Positions 22,883 through 52,195 of a stretch of 64,000 nucleotides of DNA are shown one piece after another. Origin of the DNA: Lineus longissimus (taxonomy: Eukaryota > Nemertea > Pilidiophora > Heteronemertea > Lineidae); assembly GCF_910592395.1 (NCBI RefSeq), contig NC_088309.1:188501-252500 (forward strand). The letters run 5' to 3'. Below the pieces are notes generated by a model, which was not told the origin of the DNA, did no database searches, and worked only from the letters and a program-made list of their open reading frames with translations. The position numbers and the translations under genes are program-made. The first letter of the stretch is position 1. Each line of letters starts with the position of its first letter.

Positions 22883-23011
22883 CAGTGGAACCCCGGTAAC
22901 ACGACCACTCATGGGACCGAGGTTGAATCGTCCCTTTACCGAGGTGGTCACGTTAGTGAAGTTGAAAATCCGGGGACAAAATGCATTAGGTTTCCTGCCG
23001 GGGTTCCACTG
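22883..23011. mobile_element. 129-bp MITE with 14-bp perfect terminal repeats and TA target duplication
   Basis: It starts CAGTGGAACCCCGG and ends with the exact reverse complement. TA lies on both sides (22881-22882 and 23012-23013). Size, ends and TA duplication fit a mariner/pogo-type MITE. It lies in the presumed 3' UTR of the kinase gene. Confidence 0.85.
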
Positions 23012-24137
23012 TATTTACAAACTTGCATAGCTTCCTGAACAAAATTGATAGATAGATCCTAAAAAATATAGACTTTGTGTGAAGACTAGATATACTGATT
23101 ACTGTAAACCAAAGACATTTCTAAGCAATCAATCTTTGTTCCCGGCAACCGTTTGTTACTTTTTTTAACCCTTACTGGTTCTAAAAACTTTGAATTGCAC
23201 TGCATGTGAACATATCACTGGAGATTAAAGTAGCTTAGAGGTAGTAAAATAGAACACTGTAAACATTGTTATCATATATCACATGCAAAAAGATGAAAAG
23301 TTAAGAACTAAAAATAAGTGTAAATGAAGCATTTCTAAAGCACAATATGTTATGCAGCAATCTGATCCCAATACGGTTATCATGTCTAATATACTAAACT
23401 TCAAATGAAAATTCCACAAACCTTCTGAACTAAAAATGTATTTTCAAAGGAAATGAAAACTAAATGGAAGATATGGATTGATTTTATAATAAGTAACAGG
23501 GCGTAGTCTCTCAATCAGTTATATCACAGTCGCCCTTCTCACCTCACTTGGGTTTTTGGGCTGGGCTTTACCCCAGTTTTGTCATCATCACCGGCTGAGT
23601 GACCACGCATTTGATGATTAAAACCCACGACCCAATGAAAGCAGAAGCAAATGTCCACCCTGCACTGACTGCATAAATGTGACTATTGAAGGAGCTACCT
23701 TGTGTCCAAGTCGAGGCCACGTTGCACACCACACAAACACACCCTTGAATCAAGATATGAACATAAGATTCGATTTGAGCAGAAAACTGATTGTGCATAG
23801 TTAATGATATAAAAAGATTAAAATACATAGGTTGCAAACTGTGAAAAATACATAAAGAAAGAAAATGACTCTCAGTCTCCAGATGGACATGATACAGATA
23901 AGGTCCATCCTCAATGACAGCAATCACAACTGAACAAATCTTCTAAGCAGCCATAGAATATCTCTTGTGAGGGCAACTCACACTTGGTGAGTACCCGTCA
24001 TTGGCCAAAACCATTTTTTTACAATTTTTGCAGAATCTTATCACGTGTTATGGCAAAACACCTTTAAACTTTTGGAATGGATTTCAAGCAAGGTATTTAG
24101 TTGTTTGGAATAGGTTCAGTAACAAGAGGGTAGTGAG

Positions 24138-41667
<17,530 letters not shown>

Positions 41668-41859
41668 AATCCTTGCGTCTTAAATCCAGAAAACACACTT
41701 AATTCGACCAGAATCATCCAAATTTCCAACTGCCCACTCCATGCTTTTCACTTCCTAGCAGACCCCACAACCATGACGTCCCAGTGACAAAGCGACACCA
41801 GCGCCATCTGACGTTTGTAGATGGTACTGAAATATCTGTAAATCGGGTGCCTAGAAAGC

Positions 41860-41867
41860 TATATAAG
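41860..41867 (+). promoter_or_regulatory. TATA-box-like element on the plus strand, possible solo-LTR remnant
   Basis: TATATAAG lies 190 bp upstream of the kinase start codon but on the opposite strand. It is preceded by GCGCCATCTGACG and followed about 300 bp on by TTTTGTAGCGGACAAAAG, which resembles the sequence around a retroelement primer-binding site. LTR edges and target duplication could not be defined. Confidence 0.25.
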
Positions 41868-42241
41868 ACCTCTGGAAACCTGAGACTCTTGACAACTTGG
41901 CAGAGCAGCCAACAAGACTGATGTGGCCTGGCTGTGACTATCTCATCCCTCTCATCATTGTCAACACGGTGGAGCAGCCAGAACTGTTAAGTTATTACAG
42001 TATCAATAATTTTAGTTATATAAGGTTTCTAGTTGGGTCTCATGTGTCTAGCATCAAGGGTCTTAGGTCTTAGCTTTCTAGACACCTGGGTTTGATCATA
42101 TGGAGAGGCACAATCCAAGTGTTCTATCCCCGATTGATATCAGATATTGATAAAGAACATTTTGTAGCGGACAAAAGGGGTTTACTTGCTGTCACCTCTG
42201 GTCAAATTCGGGAGTTTCTAAGGAGGTCAAATTGATACAAG

Positions 42242-43009
42242 AAGTCACATCCTGGATCTTCAGGACAAATTGTTTTTCCCATGGTCAACTGTTATTAGTG
42301 TTACACCCAGCAGGTTCCAGCTGTAACCCAAAGTGAGCAGTCACATCCTGGATCTTCAGGACAAATTGTCTTTCCCATGGTCAACTGTTATTAGTGTTAC
42401 ATCCAGCAGGTTCCATCTGTAACCCAAAGTGAGCAGTCACATCCTGGATCTTGAGGACAAATTGTCTTTCCCATGGTCAACTGTTATTAGTGTTATACCC
42501 AGCAGGTTCCATCTGTAACCCAAAGTGAGCAGTCACATCCTGGATCTTGAGGACAAATTGTCTTTCCCATGGTCAACTGTTATTAGTGTTATACCCAGCA
42601 GGTTCCATCTGTAACCCAAAGTGAGCAGTCACATCCTGGATCTTGAGGACAAATTGTCTTTCCCATGGTCAACTGTTATTAGTGTTACACCCAGCAGGTT
42701 CCATCTGTAACCCAAAGTGAGCAGTCACATCCTGGATCTTCAGGACAAATTGTCTTTCCCATGGTCAACTGTTATTAGTGTTACACCCAGCAGGTTCCAT
42801 CTGTAACCCAAAGTGAGCAGTCACATCCTGGATCTTCAGGACAAATTGTCTTTCCCATGGTCAACTGTTATTAGTGTTACATCCAGCAGGTTCCATCTGT
42901 AACCCAAAGTGAGCAGTCACATCCTGGATCTTCAGGACAAATTGTCTTTCCCATGGTCAACTGTTATTAGTGTTACACCCAGCAGGTTCCATCTGTAACC
43001 CAAAGCGAG
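42242..43009. repeat. Minisatellite, 96-bp unit, 8 copies
   Basis: AGTCACATCCTGGATCTTCA recurs every 96 bp between the kinase start and the HACD3 3' end. Variants include CTTCAGG/CTTGAGG and GTTACACCC/GTTATACCC. Confidence 0.96.
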
Positions 43010-43238
43010 CTGCTGTCCTCAGTATTGAAAGTGGGCGGCTTTTTGCTCAGGTTGCTGCCAGAAGGTCCATAGACAATATCTTTGTTTATTTCTTTCTAGG
43101 CCACCACATGGCCATCAGTGTTCAAGTAAGAGAAGTGAGGAGGAGTCTATCTTGTCAAAGGATGTCAAGTTTCAACACAGACAAAAGCCACCCTTCGGTG
43201 AAGACAAAACAACTGACAAAATAGCTTTCATTTAAATT

Positions 43239-43244
43239 TTATTT
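43239..43244 (-). terminator. Candidate polyadenylation signal of HACD3
   Basis: TTTATT on the plus strand reads AATAAA on the minus strand, about 820 bp past the HACD3 stop codon, in A/T-rich sequence with no competing gene. Confidence 0.4.
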
Positions 43245-44067
43245 GAGAAAATAATTCAAAGATGGAATACATAGATTTACAAAGACTTCATGAATTTGTA
43301 CACATTGAGACCCAACATGCTATAGGCAGTGATTGATATAATGGTATGGGATGAGATGTACCCACGTGGTTTGTCTTTTCTTTCCTCTGTATCTATCAAT
43401 TAGACTATCGTCCTGTCAGGTAATGAGACAGATACTGTATAGGCTGCTGAAGGTTACACTTCTTCATGATGACAGAGACTATGGCCTAATGAGCATGCAT
43501 GCTGGCAATTTTGAATTATGATTTCCATAATTTACACATATCATCCTGCTATGTACAAACATAGGTAACACCAATCGAGAAGACAATTAAATTAACATTG
43601 ATTAATGTAATAAAACATGATATACATAAAACAAGGCATGTAATTGCACCAAATAAATAACATTGTGTCAAACCTTTTGACAACATGAAACAGAAATCTC
43701 CATTTTGCCGCTTACCCAGAACGTCTCCACAAATCACAAAACCCCAAGGAAAAATGGTTGCATTGTGAGGGGTCCTGACTACAGAGGTCAGATGGCATGG
43801 AAATTAACAACTTCGGACCAGCATCAGTGCCTAGGAAGAGAGTATTCTGCAAACAGCATCGGCTAGAGGAAGAGGCCACTAACATATCACATATTTCCCA
43901 CAATAAGGGAATGATTTTCTCAGTAGACACTTTGGGTTATTATTAAGTTGCTGTTGTTGAAGTATTTCTGATACCCCTATGAATCAGAGTTGCATCACAC
44001 ACTCCAGTTGATTTCTGCTATTATTTTTACTTTGATGAGGACTAGTTAACACTTGATGACCCCTGAA

Positions 44068-47000
44068 TTAATCCATTTTGATTGTCTGTTTGATGACGAC
44101 TGGTTTGCCCTTAACCCCTTTGTTCCTGGCACGTGCTTGCTGCCGTCTCAAGAAGTCAGGCATGAGCTTCTTCTTGCGTTGGTGGTACATGTGCATCATC
44201 AAGATATACATTCCTGGAAAGGAACACATTTTAGTTGGTGGAGTTTACACGTCCTTCATCATGTTGATAATGGAACTACACATGCTGATATATTTTTGCA
44301 AGAATGGTCACCATCATCACAATTCTAGGGTTTCCAGTCAACCAAATATCAGAAACATGTTTTCTAAGCTGCTCTTAATGTATTAGTGCTCATCACCCAA
44401 TTAAACTTGACCAATTGTCTGGATGGATATGCACATTTGTCAACTAGCATGGTAATGTCCTGGCCTTGTGAACAAACGAGCATGCCAATAAATGCCATTG
44501 CTGTATTCTACTTACCTCCTAAAAGCAATAACATGTAGAATCGCATGAAGTATACAAAGCTAAATGAGATATTATAAGGATTCGGCAGTTCTAGGCTGAG
44601 CTTTCTTGTCTTTTCGAAGTATGGCATCGACGTCACGATCACATAACCTGCAAGAATAAAACATTAAAGGTCAATCAGAATGACACTCATATTGTCACAG
44701 ATTCCCCTGGAATTGCTTGCTTTCTGATTAGGGAAGAGAACTATAATTGGTTGTTACCTGTCACTCTTGTGTCAGGTACGTTTGACCCTCACTCTGAGGT
44801 TAACCAAACAGGGAAACATGTGACCTTAACAAAACTTTGGGAATCTTCTTACCTTCAACCATGAAGCCTATCGGATAAAGAGGAATCCACACAGTGTACC
44901 TCAACCATGTGATAAGCCCCCATTCTTTCTTTATGCTGCTCAACATGTAGAATGGATACCTGAATACAAGTATAAGTACAAACATTAATAAGTGTCTTTT
45001 CACTGGCCATAATAGGTGGTCATTGAAACCAGGGTTTAGAGATTATCCATTGGTGTGGCGACTTCTCCATTCCAAGGCTGAATGTGTTTAGGTAGTTTTC
45101 TTTGTTGCAAGAGCAACATGACTTTCTTGGTGAGTGACTATCAAACCATGAAAGCTGCCTGGACACTTGATCCTGGAAAAGGTTTCCATGTCACTGCATT
45201 CAAGTCACTCACTGTGGTCATAAGGGCACTGTGTCAGCCGACAGCAGTGATACAACCCAAAAATATCTGCCTTCTGCCTCCTCAGTGGGCTCAGCTTTGA
45301 AAACACTCAAAGAATAGCAAAACCGAGCAATTACCTGAAAAGTTCAACTGTGGCCCACGTGCCAAACAGCCACCAAATACAGGCCTTTGTTCGTATTTCT
45401 TCATTCATCAAGATGACAGCAAACAGCACTAGGTTCCGTCCAAACACCTGCATGAGGGGTGCCAACCATCCTGTCTTGACGAGACCGACCATTGGATGGA
45501 TAAATTCTAAACAAGCGACAATCTGACAAATCACCATCTGCGAGCCGACGTCTTCCAACGCTGTATATTTGGCTCCTACAAACAAAAAAACCATCAAGAA
45601 ATATGAGTGAAGGAAGCAGCGCATGTGAGACTGATGCCTGGTTGAGGTGACATTCATTACACCATAACCCTTCAAGGTAATCACTAATAGTTTTCAGACT
45701 TCTACTCCACACTGATGTCCTTACCATCTCCATCCTTGGTATATCTCACAATCAGTTTAAACATGATGACACTGTAACCAACAAACTGGAACAAGTTGTA
45801 GAAGAACAGGTAGCCAGAGCGGATATCCTCCAATGCTGAAAGAGTCAAGATAAAGTTGGGAGAGTTTTTCAAACATATTGGATACTGATCTATTCTAATT
45901 CTTTTGATGAAAGATTGAAAGTGAAATCACACTACTACAAAATGATCCTTTCAGAATTGATTTACCAGTTTGAATCTGTTTCCACCAGGCAACATTCAGT
46001 GATATGAGGTGCATGAAGGTGCAAGCACTTGAATAGATCAGCTCAACATACACAACTGAAAACGGTAAACCACAGATAGACAGAGTTCAATTGTCTACCT
46101 GATTCTTTGGTCTTCATAATATCCTTCTCAATATCATCAAACATGGCCTTCTGGGCAGCAGTATCCTCAGGGGAAGAGTCTGCATCCAAATCTGAGTCAT
46201 ATTCAAATTTATCAAAGTCGACTTTAAGCCATGCTGGTTTCTTCTGCTGATACGTGAGCCTTGGCCATGATTCCTTGATGGCTTTCTGGATGTGGAACTC
46301 AATTCCTTTCTCAGTCACTCGGTATTTGCTTTTCTGAAAAGGAAATGGGACATTATCCCTCAAGAATAAGCAACAGTTACACAATACTCAAGCCACATTG
46401 ATGAATTCAAACTGTTCTGGAGTCCCCTAGGAAGGTGACAAGCTGGTCTAAACAATTTGATATAGGCCAATGCCTCATCCATCAAACTTTAAATTTTTTT
46501 AAATCACAGTAACACATAACTTGGAAATCGAAACCATTCGAATCCAACGAGCAAGTTTGTGCCGTACTGTACCTTTGCATCAACCGGAAGATAAAACTCA
46601 ATGTCAAATGCATAATTGTTGTGTCCCTGAACACCATGACCTGCGGCTTTGAACGATAGGTTGTCATCATCAAGGTTCACCTCGGGATTCTGAAAAGAAC
46701 AAAAAATGATGTTAGGCCTAAAACCTACACATTTGTTTCAGTGCAAAGGAGTTTTACGGCGGCTCCGCTTACACAAAGTGGCGATCAAGACTGGACACGT
46801 GGTGTGATTATAGGATAGTCAACTCTTGCTGTGGTTGAGGCTAAAATAGATTTTGTTGGGGTTTCAGAAATCACAAAAACTGATGTCTTCAGTGGACTGG
46901 AAAACAGTGTCTCCTTGCGGTGAAATTGTGCTAATGTAAAATCATGATATGATTATGATACTTTCAATACTTTTATTGATACAGTCTACAGATAGGCCTA

Positions 47001-47187
47001 TAAGGACATTGCCGGTCGAAACGTACCACATTACACATGAATCAATCAATTTTAACCAGACATCTCTGCAAACATAATTATATAAGCTACATTATGCACG
47101 CACCTGAACTTCCCTGAGAGCAACATTCAGTGAGATACGCTCCGAATTTTGTCCCCAATAAACGAATGGACTAAGCGTCTCCGCCAT
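44068..47187 (-). CDS. HACD3: Very-long-chain 3-hydroxyacyl-CoA dehydratase 3 (CS/p23 domain plus PTPLA domain)
   Basis: Exons 47104-47187, 46573-46689, 46099-46333, 45725-45835, 45335-45575, 44853-44959, 44516-44647 and 44068-44213 join to 390 codons. A phase-compatible 90-bp exon (45966-46055) may be added. Residues about 5-110 are a CS/p23 domain (SPFVYWGQNSERISLNV, NLSFKAAGHGVQG), a feature that separates HACD3 from HACD1/2. The rest is the multi-pass PTPLA domain. The catalytic Tyr and Glu known from yeast Phs1 appear seven residues apart in LYPIGFMVE (Tyr291, Glu298). The enzyme removes water from 3-hydroxyacyl-CoA, the third step of the ER fatty-acid elongation cycle. The end is basic (YHQRKKKLMPDFLRRQQ). 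Human HACD3 has 362 residues; the excess is an acidic linker after the CS domain. The start ATG lies in AACATGGCGGAG, a YY1-like initiator context. Confidence 0.95.
45966..46055 (-). CDS. HACD3: Probable cassette exon of HACD3 (30 codons)
   Basis: Good acceptor (CCGTTTTCAG) and donor (AACTG|GTAAAT) enclose exactly 90 bp in phase 1 on both sides, so it can be included or skipped without changing the frame. The open frame reads VYVELIYSSACTFMHLISL and then NVAWWKQIQT, a hydrophobic stretch with no counterpart that I know in human HACD3. Inclusion would add a possible membrane segment just before the first predicted one. Confidence 0.5.
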
Positions 47188-47463
47188 GTTGCTGAGAGAG
47201 TGCCCCAAACTTCATAACTTGTCCAAAACTCACCTATTGTCTGCACGCGAACAAACCTGATCACACAGTAATTTTCCATACGCGACTAAAATAGTGCGCA
47301 TAAAACCTCTCAAAATCACTTTGTTTTAGATAATTTTTTCAGACGAAGACTCGAAATGCATTATGACCACTTTTTTGGAATTTTTGAAATAATAAAACTT
47401 ACGAAAGCTCTTGTACTATTTCGCCACATTCAGATTGCAATAGCGGCCATTTCAATGGAACGA

Positions 47464-47498
47464 GGGAGAGGCTAGATTATCAACGATCCGAGTCGATG
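47464..47498 (+). repeat. Left arm of a 35-bp inverted repeat
   Basis: GGGAGAGGCTAGATTATCAA continuing to CGATCCGAGTCGATG, pairing with 47983-48017 with one mismatch (TTATCAAC versus TCATCAAC). Confidence 0.9.
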
Positions 47499-47982
47499 TA
47501 TTGCGCATGCGCTGAGAATTAAAACCATGTCATTGCGATTGCGTTGAAATGGCCCCTTCTATTTCTATATTTAGGCTGCAGTAAACATTACCACGTGCTA
47601 TTTGTTGACAACTATGCACTGATGACGGAGTGTTTAATCATTTTGATTTATCAAATGAAATCCCGTAATCATGATACATTAGGGCAAGGTTAATGATGCT
47701 CGTATATCATAATCTGGGTTCCCCGTTGGCGTTGGTAGGGGGTAGGCCTAGGCCGTATAGGCCTACGTAGGGAATTCCGGGAGGGAATTGCGTACTCAAC
47801 ATCGATACTTTGTGGTGGTATCTATCTCGTAGCTTCTTACCTTATTCTCAACAGTCAATAAATCATACACGATTTAGGATCTCCGACAACTCACACAATG
47901 TCGGTAGAGTTTACTTTTACCCGCCAATGATGTAAGAGTCATGTGACTGATAGTACACGTGCTTCTAGAATTCCCGCCATAA

Positions 47983-48017
47983 CATCGACTCGGATCGTTG
48001 ATGATCTAGCCTCTCCC
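47983..48017 (-). repeat. Right arm of a 35-bp inverted repeat
   Basis: Reverse complement of 47464-47498 apart from one base. I found no matching target duplication outside the arms. Confidence 0.9.
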
Positions 48018-48185
48018 GTGTAGCCTCCCTGGCTGTAGTGTACGTGTACAAAGTCTTGGCAGTGCCTGAGTTCGCATAGGCCTAGCCCAAAGGCGAGTAA
48101 TCGAGTCTCTAATTAATTTCTTTCCTTTTCAGGCATATCGAGGGACTATCTAATATCTAATATTGGAGTGCTTCCAGTTTGAGAG

Positions 48186-50304
48186 ATGTCTGAGCCTGAA
48201 TCAAGCAGTGACAATGAGGGATCAAACCTCACCTCAAGTCAGAGCCAGGGTGAGGATGATCATGAGATATTTGCTGGACTCTCTGCTTGGTTCTCTGAAA
48301 GTGTAGAAAGTGGACGGATAGAAGACTGGAGTAAGTTCTTGTTGTGGAAAAGAGGCCTATAAGTAGTTCTGAAATGACTCAGCTGAGGATATCTGCAACG
48401 GCACTGGAAGAACTCCTCATTATTAGGCCTAATGGACACCCTTGTGACAGAAAAATGCTGTTCTTAATAGAGAGGTGTCCTAATTGCAGAGGAGGTCAAC
48501 ATGTGGATGAGACTGTCTCGAGTGTCCTCGTGATTAGTTGGAGACTGATTCACAATTTGGGGATGGGAGGGTGACGATGTCTTAATTTATATCTAAATTG
48601 CTAGAACAACTACAGTCAACAAGTTGAAATGGGACCCGAAGGTCTCAGTTGTGATATCATGAGTTGAGCTGTACATTCAGGGCTTTGTTTCCTGCAGGGA
48701 GTTACGGAGGAGAGGTGACAGATGTGGAGACGGCCCAGTTTTTGTTCAGTGAGAACTGTGAAAGTCCAGATACCCTCAGGTGAGTTGGCTGGCGATATCG
48801 CATCCTTGACCAAGGCACTTGACTATTGGATTATGGGTCTGTGTACACAGCTTATTGAGATTAGATTGTAAAAGCTGATGCTCTGACAAAGTTGCTCTCC
48901 TGGGGCAAACAATCCAATCAAGGGAAAAAAACCATGACTGTCGCGGAAGAGTTATGTGTTTCTATCTCCTTTCCAGGATCTATAAAAATGATCAGTTCAG
49001 GAACCAGCACGTTGGGGTCATCCATGCTCTCTTCATTGACGAATGCCTCCAGAAGAAGTGGCTTGATGCCGTTCCTATTGGTCTTTATTATCTCCCACCA
49101 AAACAAGTTCAAGAGAGTGAGTGATAACATGATTGGACTTGACAACAAGTCACTGCGTCACTCACCTTTTCCGTCAGCAGACCAGACACTATTGTTGTTC
49201 TGACCGCCTCTAAACAAGAGTTAACTTTAACTTCAGAACTTCTCTCTTCACTGGCACTAAATGAATACTACTGCTGGAAATTTGGTCAGGTGGACTTCTA
49301 TGAAATAGAGTGATTTCTCAAAATGTGTCTAGTTTAATTCTGAATGAAGAGGTTCAGACTTACTGGTGTTGCCATCTATGCATCCTACACTAAACTAACT
49401 AGTTTGTATTTGCTTCCAGTGCTTGAGGAGAACTGTTGTTTCAAATGGCAAGTTGAAGATAAGAAGAATGGACCAAAGGAGGTCCATCAATTGCAAAAGC
49501 CAAAACCAAAGAAAGTCGTTCATCATACAAAACGAGAACCAAAGAAAGTCATTCATCAATGGTATACAAACAACAAATCAAATGACATGCAATCTGAAGG
49601 AATGGCTGGTGCCGGGGATGGAGACTCTGATCGGGGAAGGAGAAATCAGTCCGATGCAGCTGAATCATGCAGACCCAGTAGCATTCATTGTGAACCAAGT
49701 CAGGGGCACATCGACATGACAACTCGGCCTTCAGCAGACCTGGAGGATAACGTCTCTGTGCCGGAGACGTTAGCCTCTTTTTGTACTCTCCTTTAGGTAC
49801 CTTTGTGTTGTAAACAGTTTTTGGAAGCCTCCCTGCTACAAAAATCAACATCTGTTCTATAGCGTTTGCAGATATAGGGGAATTATTCTGGCTGCAGAGA
49901 AATCCCGATTAAGAACCAACTCATAAGAAGAATAACCCGAACTACTGATTTGTAACAACTATTCTAAGTATAACCAGGGATTATGACCAAAAGAAGACTA
50001 ACAGGTTATGTGGCTTGGGTTTTGGGGAGCTGTCATATTAGGTTTAATCAATCTCAAATAGAATTGGGACAGTTGATCGAAGTGATCTATAAGAGAGCTG
50101 TCTTTTTCTTTCAGACGGGAGAGACGACAGACAAGTGAGAGTACCGCACGTGTCAGAGTTGAGCTGGCTACTTGCGACTTGATGTTAAGACGGCCAAAAG
50201 ATGAACAGTGGAGTGCTGTAACTAACAATGCCAGAACTCCAGTGTGTGCTGAATGGCTTGATCATCTTGTGGGTAATCACGATCTGTACTTGAATATGCC
50301 GTAA
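48186..50304 (+). CDS. Unrecognised five-exon gene, about 301 residues
   Basis: Exons 48186-48330, 48698-48779, 48977-49116, 49420-49768 and 50115-50304 join in frame. The N-terminus is acidic and Ser-rich (MSEPESSSDNEGSN). The middle looks like a small folded domain (FLFSENCESPDTL, HVGVIHALFIDECLQKKWLD, IGLYYLPPKQVQE). Then follows a low-complexity basic part with PKKVVHH/PKKVIHQ repeated, and a C-terminal block (RVELATCDLMLRRPKDEQW, WLDHLVGNHDLYLNMP). An AATAAA lies 67 bp after the stop. The donor ending exon 4 (GAGAC|GTTAGC) is weak. Without it the frame stops at TAG 49794-49796, giving an alternative shorter C-terminus. I do not recognise the family. It is divergent from HACD3. Confidence 0.75.
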
Positions 50305-50370
50305 CCTTAACTTGTATTATAGAAATTAGTATGTTATGTTTTCAATTTATAGTAATGCAACTTGATAAGC

Positions 50371-50376
50371 AATAAA
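50371..50376 (+). terminator. Polyadenylation signal AATAAA
   Basis: AATAAATGTTTGT, 67 bp downstream of the stop codon of the gene ending at 50304, is in the expected position for its 3' end. Confidence 0.7.
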
Positions 50377-51929
50377 TGTTTGTCTTATTACACACCGAGT
50401 GGTTTGTACTTTGTCAGGGAAGTTCAGTAGTTTTTTTGCGACTGGCTGCCACCTTAGCCCCACAATGGCTGGTACGGAGAGCTTGGCATCTTTCATCTTG
50501 AAAGGTGTTCCTTGTGCATCAAAACCCGAGAGCTCTACCTAGCAGTATGCAAGCATTGTCCTTCCCATATATACTCTTTTACCAATCTAAGGCTGGTTGA
50601 TTCATTTGTTGTATGAGAAAGTTGTCATCCATTTCAGCCTGAAAGCAGGTTGTGACATGTCCTTGGCTCAAAATATTTCCCACATACTGGTACTGGTATG
50701 TGCCCATGTCCGACATGTCATTCGAGGTTCAAGATTGAGCTATGGTCGCATGACAAACCTCACAACCTGACTAAAGACCAACATCCAGTTAAAGACAGAG
50801 TCACAACCAGGCTGAATTCCTACAGAGGGTTATCAATACCGGTAACTAAATCCCGAATGAATAAGACAACAACAGATGTTTCTGTTCCATAAAGTTTATA
50901 AAATTGTCGTCTGTATATTCACATGAGTCATTCTAATTTGTTTGTACAGATAATACTTTTATAGATCTTAAAACTATCTTCAATTGCATTGTTGATTCAT
51001 CTTTAAAGAATTATGCAACATGATATTTTCATCCAAAATATGAATTAGGCCATGTTGGCCTTCTGGCGGAAATGAAATGTCCCCATCAGGCACTGCAGAC
51101 TTGGCACTAGATGGTTGTCAGAATATATGACCAGTGAAGACAAGACAAGTGTCAACAATGGTCGACAAGACAAGAACTTTGGTTACTCATTTTGTTTAAA
51201 GATGGCAGCATTTATACAGAGAAAAAACCTTCATCAACAAGACAATTCTTGTGTACATTTCTCAATGAATCGGTTTGCACTTGAATAATGGTTATGATCC
51301 TGCAAGTTAACTGCATGCATTCATTTTTCCGAGCAGGTCAATTCAAAAGTCAACAGCAAGTGTAAAGATCAATCAAGAAAAGCCCCTCTGCTGCACTCGA
51401 TCCACTCCACGCAGTGATGTGTTTGGGTTACCTCAATACATATCAAGTGGCCAAATCAAATGTCGTTATCGTAATCACCATAATTTCACATGGTTGGTGA
51501 ACCTTTTGTAGTCTGCCGATAAAAAAAAGACCACAGTTTTGCACTAACAACATTGTCCCATTACTCCATGCATTTCTCAGGCAATTCTGCTTTCTCTGCA
51601 GACAGATCTAACTATGAAACATGAACAATAACTATTGAACACATATCCAGGTCACCTTAGCATATGAAAATCCCAGCTGGGGAAAGAACGGTCCTGTTAA
51701 TAGAAATACATGTTTGTGCAATTTTGAAGACTCAAAAGATTCGCTAACATTACCAACACTGCAAGGTGAAATAAATCTTTTTGTGATGACCCTGGGTTAT
51801 TCTATCATGAATGTACACTACTTTTATCAAGTATATACACAGGCAATGCCCACACATTCATTTTACTAAAACCTTACAAAAGATAAACTTTATGACTGCC
51901 CAATATGAATTCTACGTTGGTGGTCGCAC
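50377..51929. other. Intergenic, no gene seen
   Basis: Unique sequence without a supported gene, RNA or repeat array. Confidence 0.4.
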
Positions 51930-52195
51930 GCCAAAGTTGTTGCAAAAATTTCCACATTTTTTTCTTTATTTCTCGTCTTTTCTTAAAAACTTGAGAAATT
52001 TTTTTCCCAAAATAATCCAAAAAAAATTTCCCTCAAAATATAAATTCAAAATTTTCTTCAAAATATAATTAAACATTTTTTTCCTCCAAAATATTTCAAA
52101 AACATTTTTTATCAGGTTTTCAGCAAATGTTTGAAAAATAATTTTTCTTGATTTTTTTCATAACATTTTCCCAAATAAAATTAAAGTTTGAAGGA
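51930..52195. repeat. A/T low-complexity patch
   Basis: Irregular runs of A and T with a loosely repeated TTTCAAAATAT/TTTTTCCC theme. The 85-codon plus-strand frame here is a composition artefact. Confidence 0.7.

Larger units (their letters stand above)
47188..48185. promoter_or_regulatory. Divergent promoter between HACD3 and the plus-strand gene
   Basis: The 1-kb gap between two opposed start codons contains a 35-bp inverted repeat (47464-47498 and 47983-48017), GC-rich patches with CpG, and several TAGGCCTA words near 47738-47766. The plus gene has a 5' UTR intron ending at 48132 (TTTCCTTTTCAG). No TATA box is obvious on either side. Confidence 0.55.

Noticed and set aside
23571-23763. 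Minus-strand frame with a hydrophobic end (GWTFASAFIGSWVLIIK), like a membrane protein's last exon
   Set aside because: It lies in the presumed kinase 3' UTR, has no upstream partner exon, and its acceptor is weak. Kept only as a possibility.
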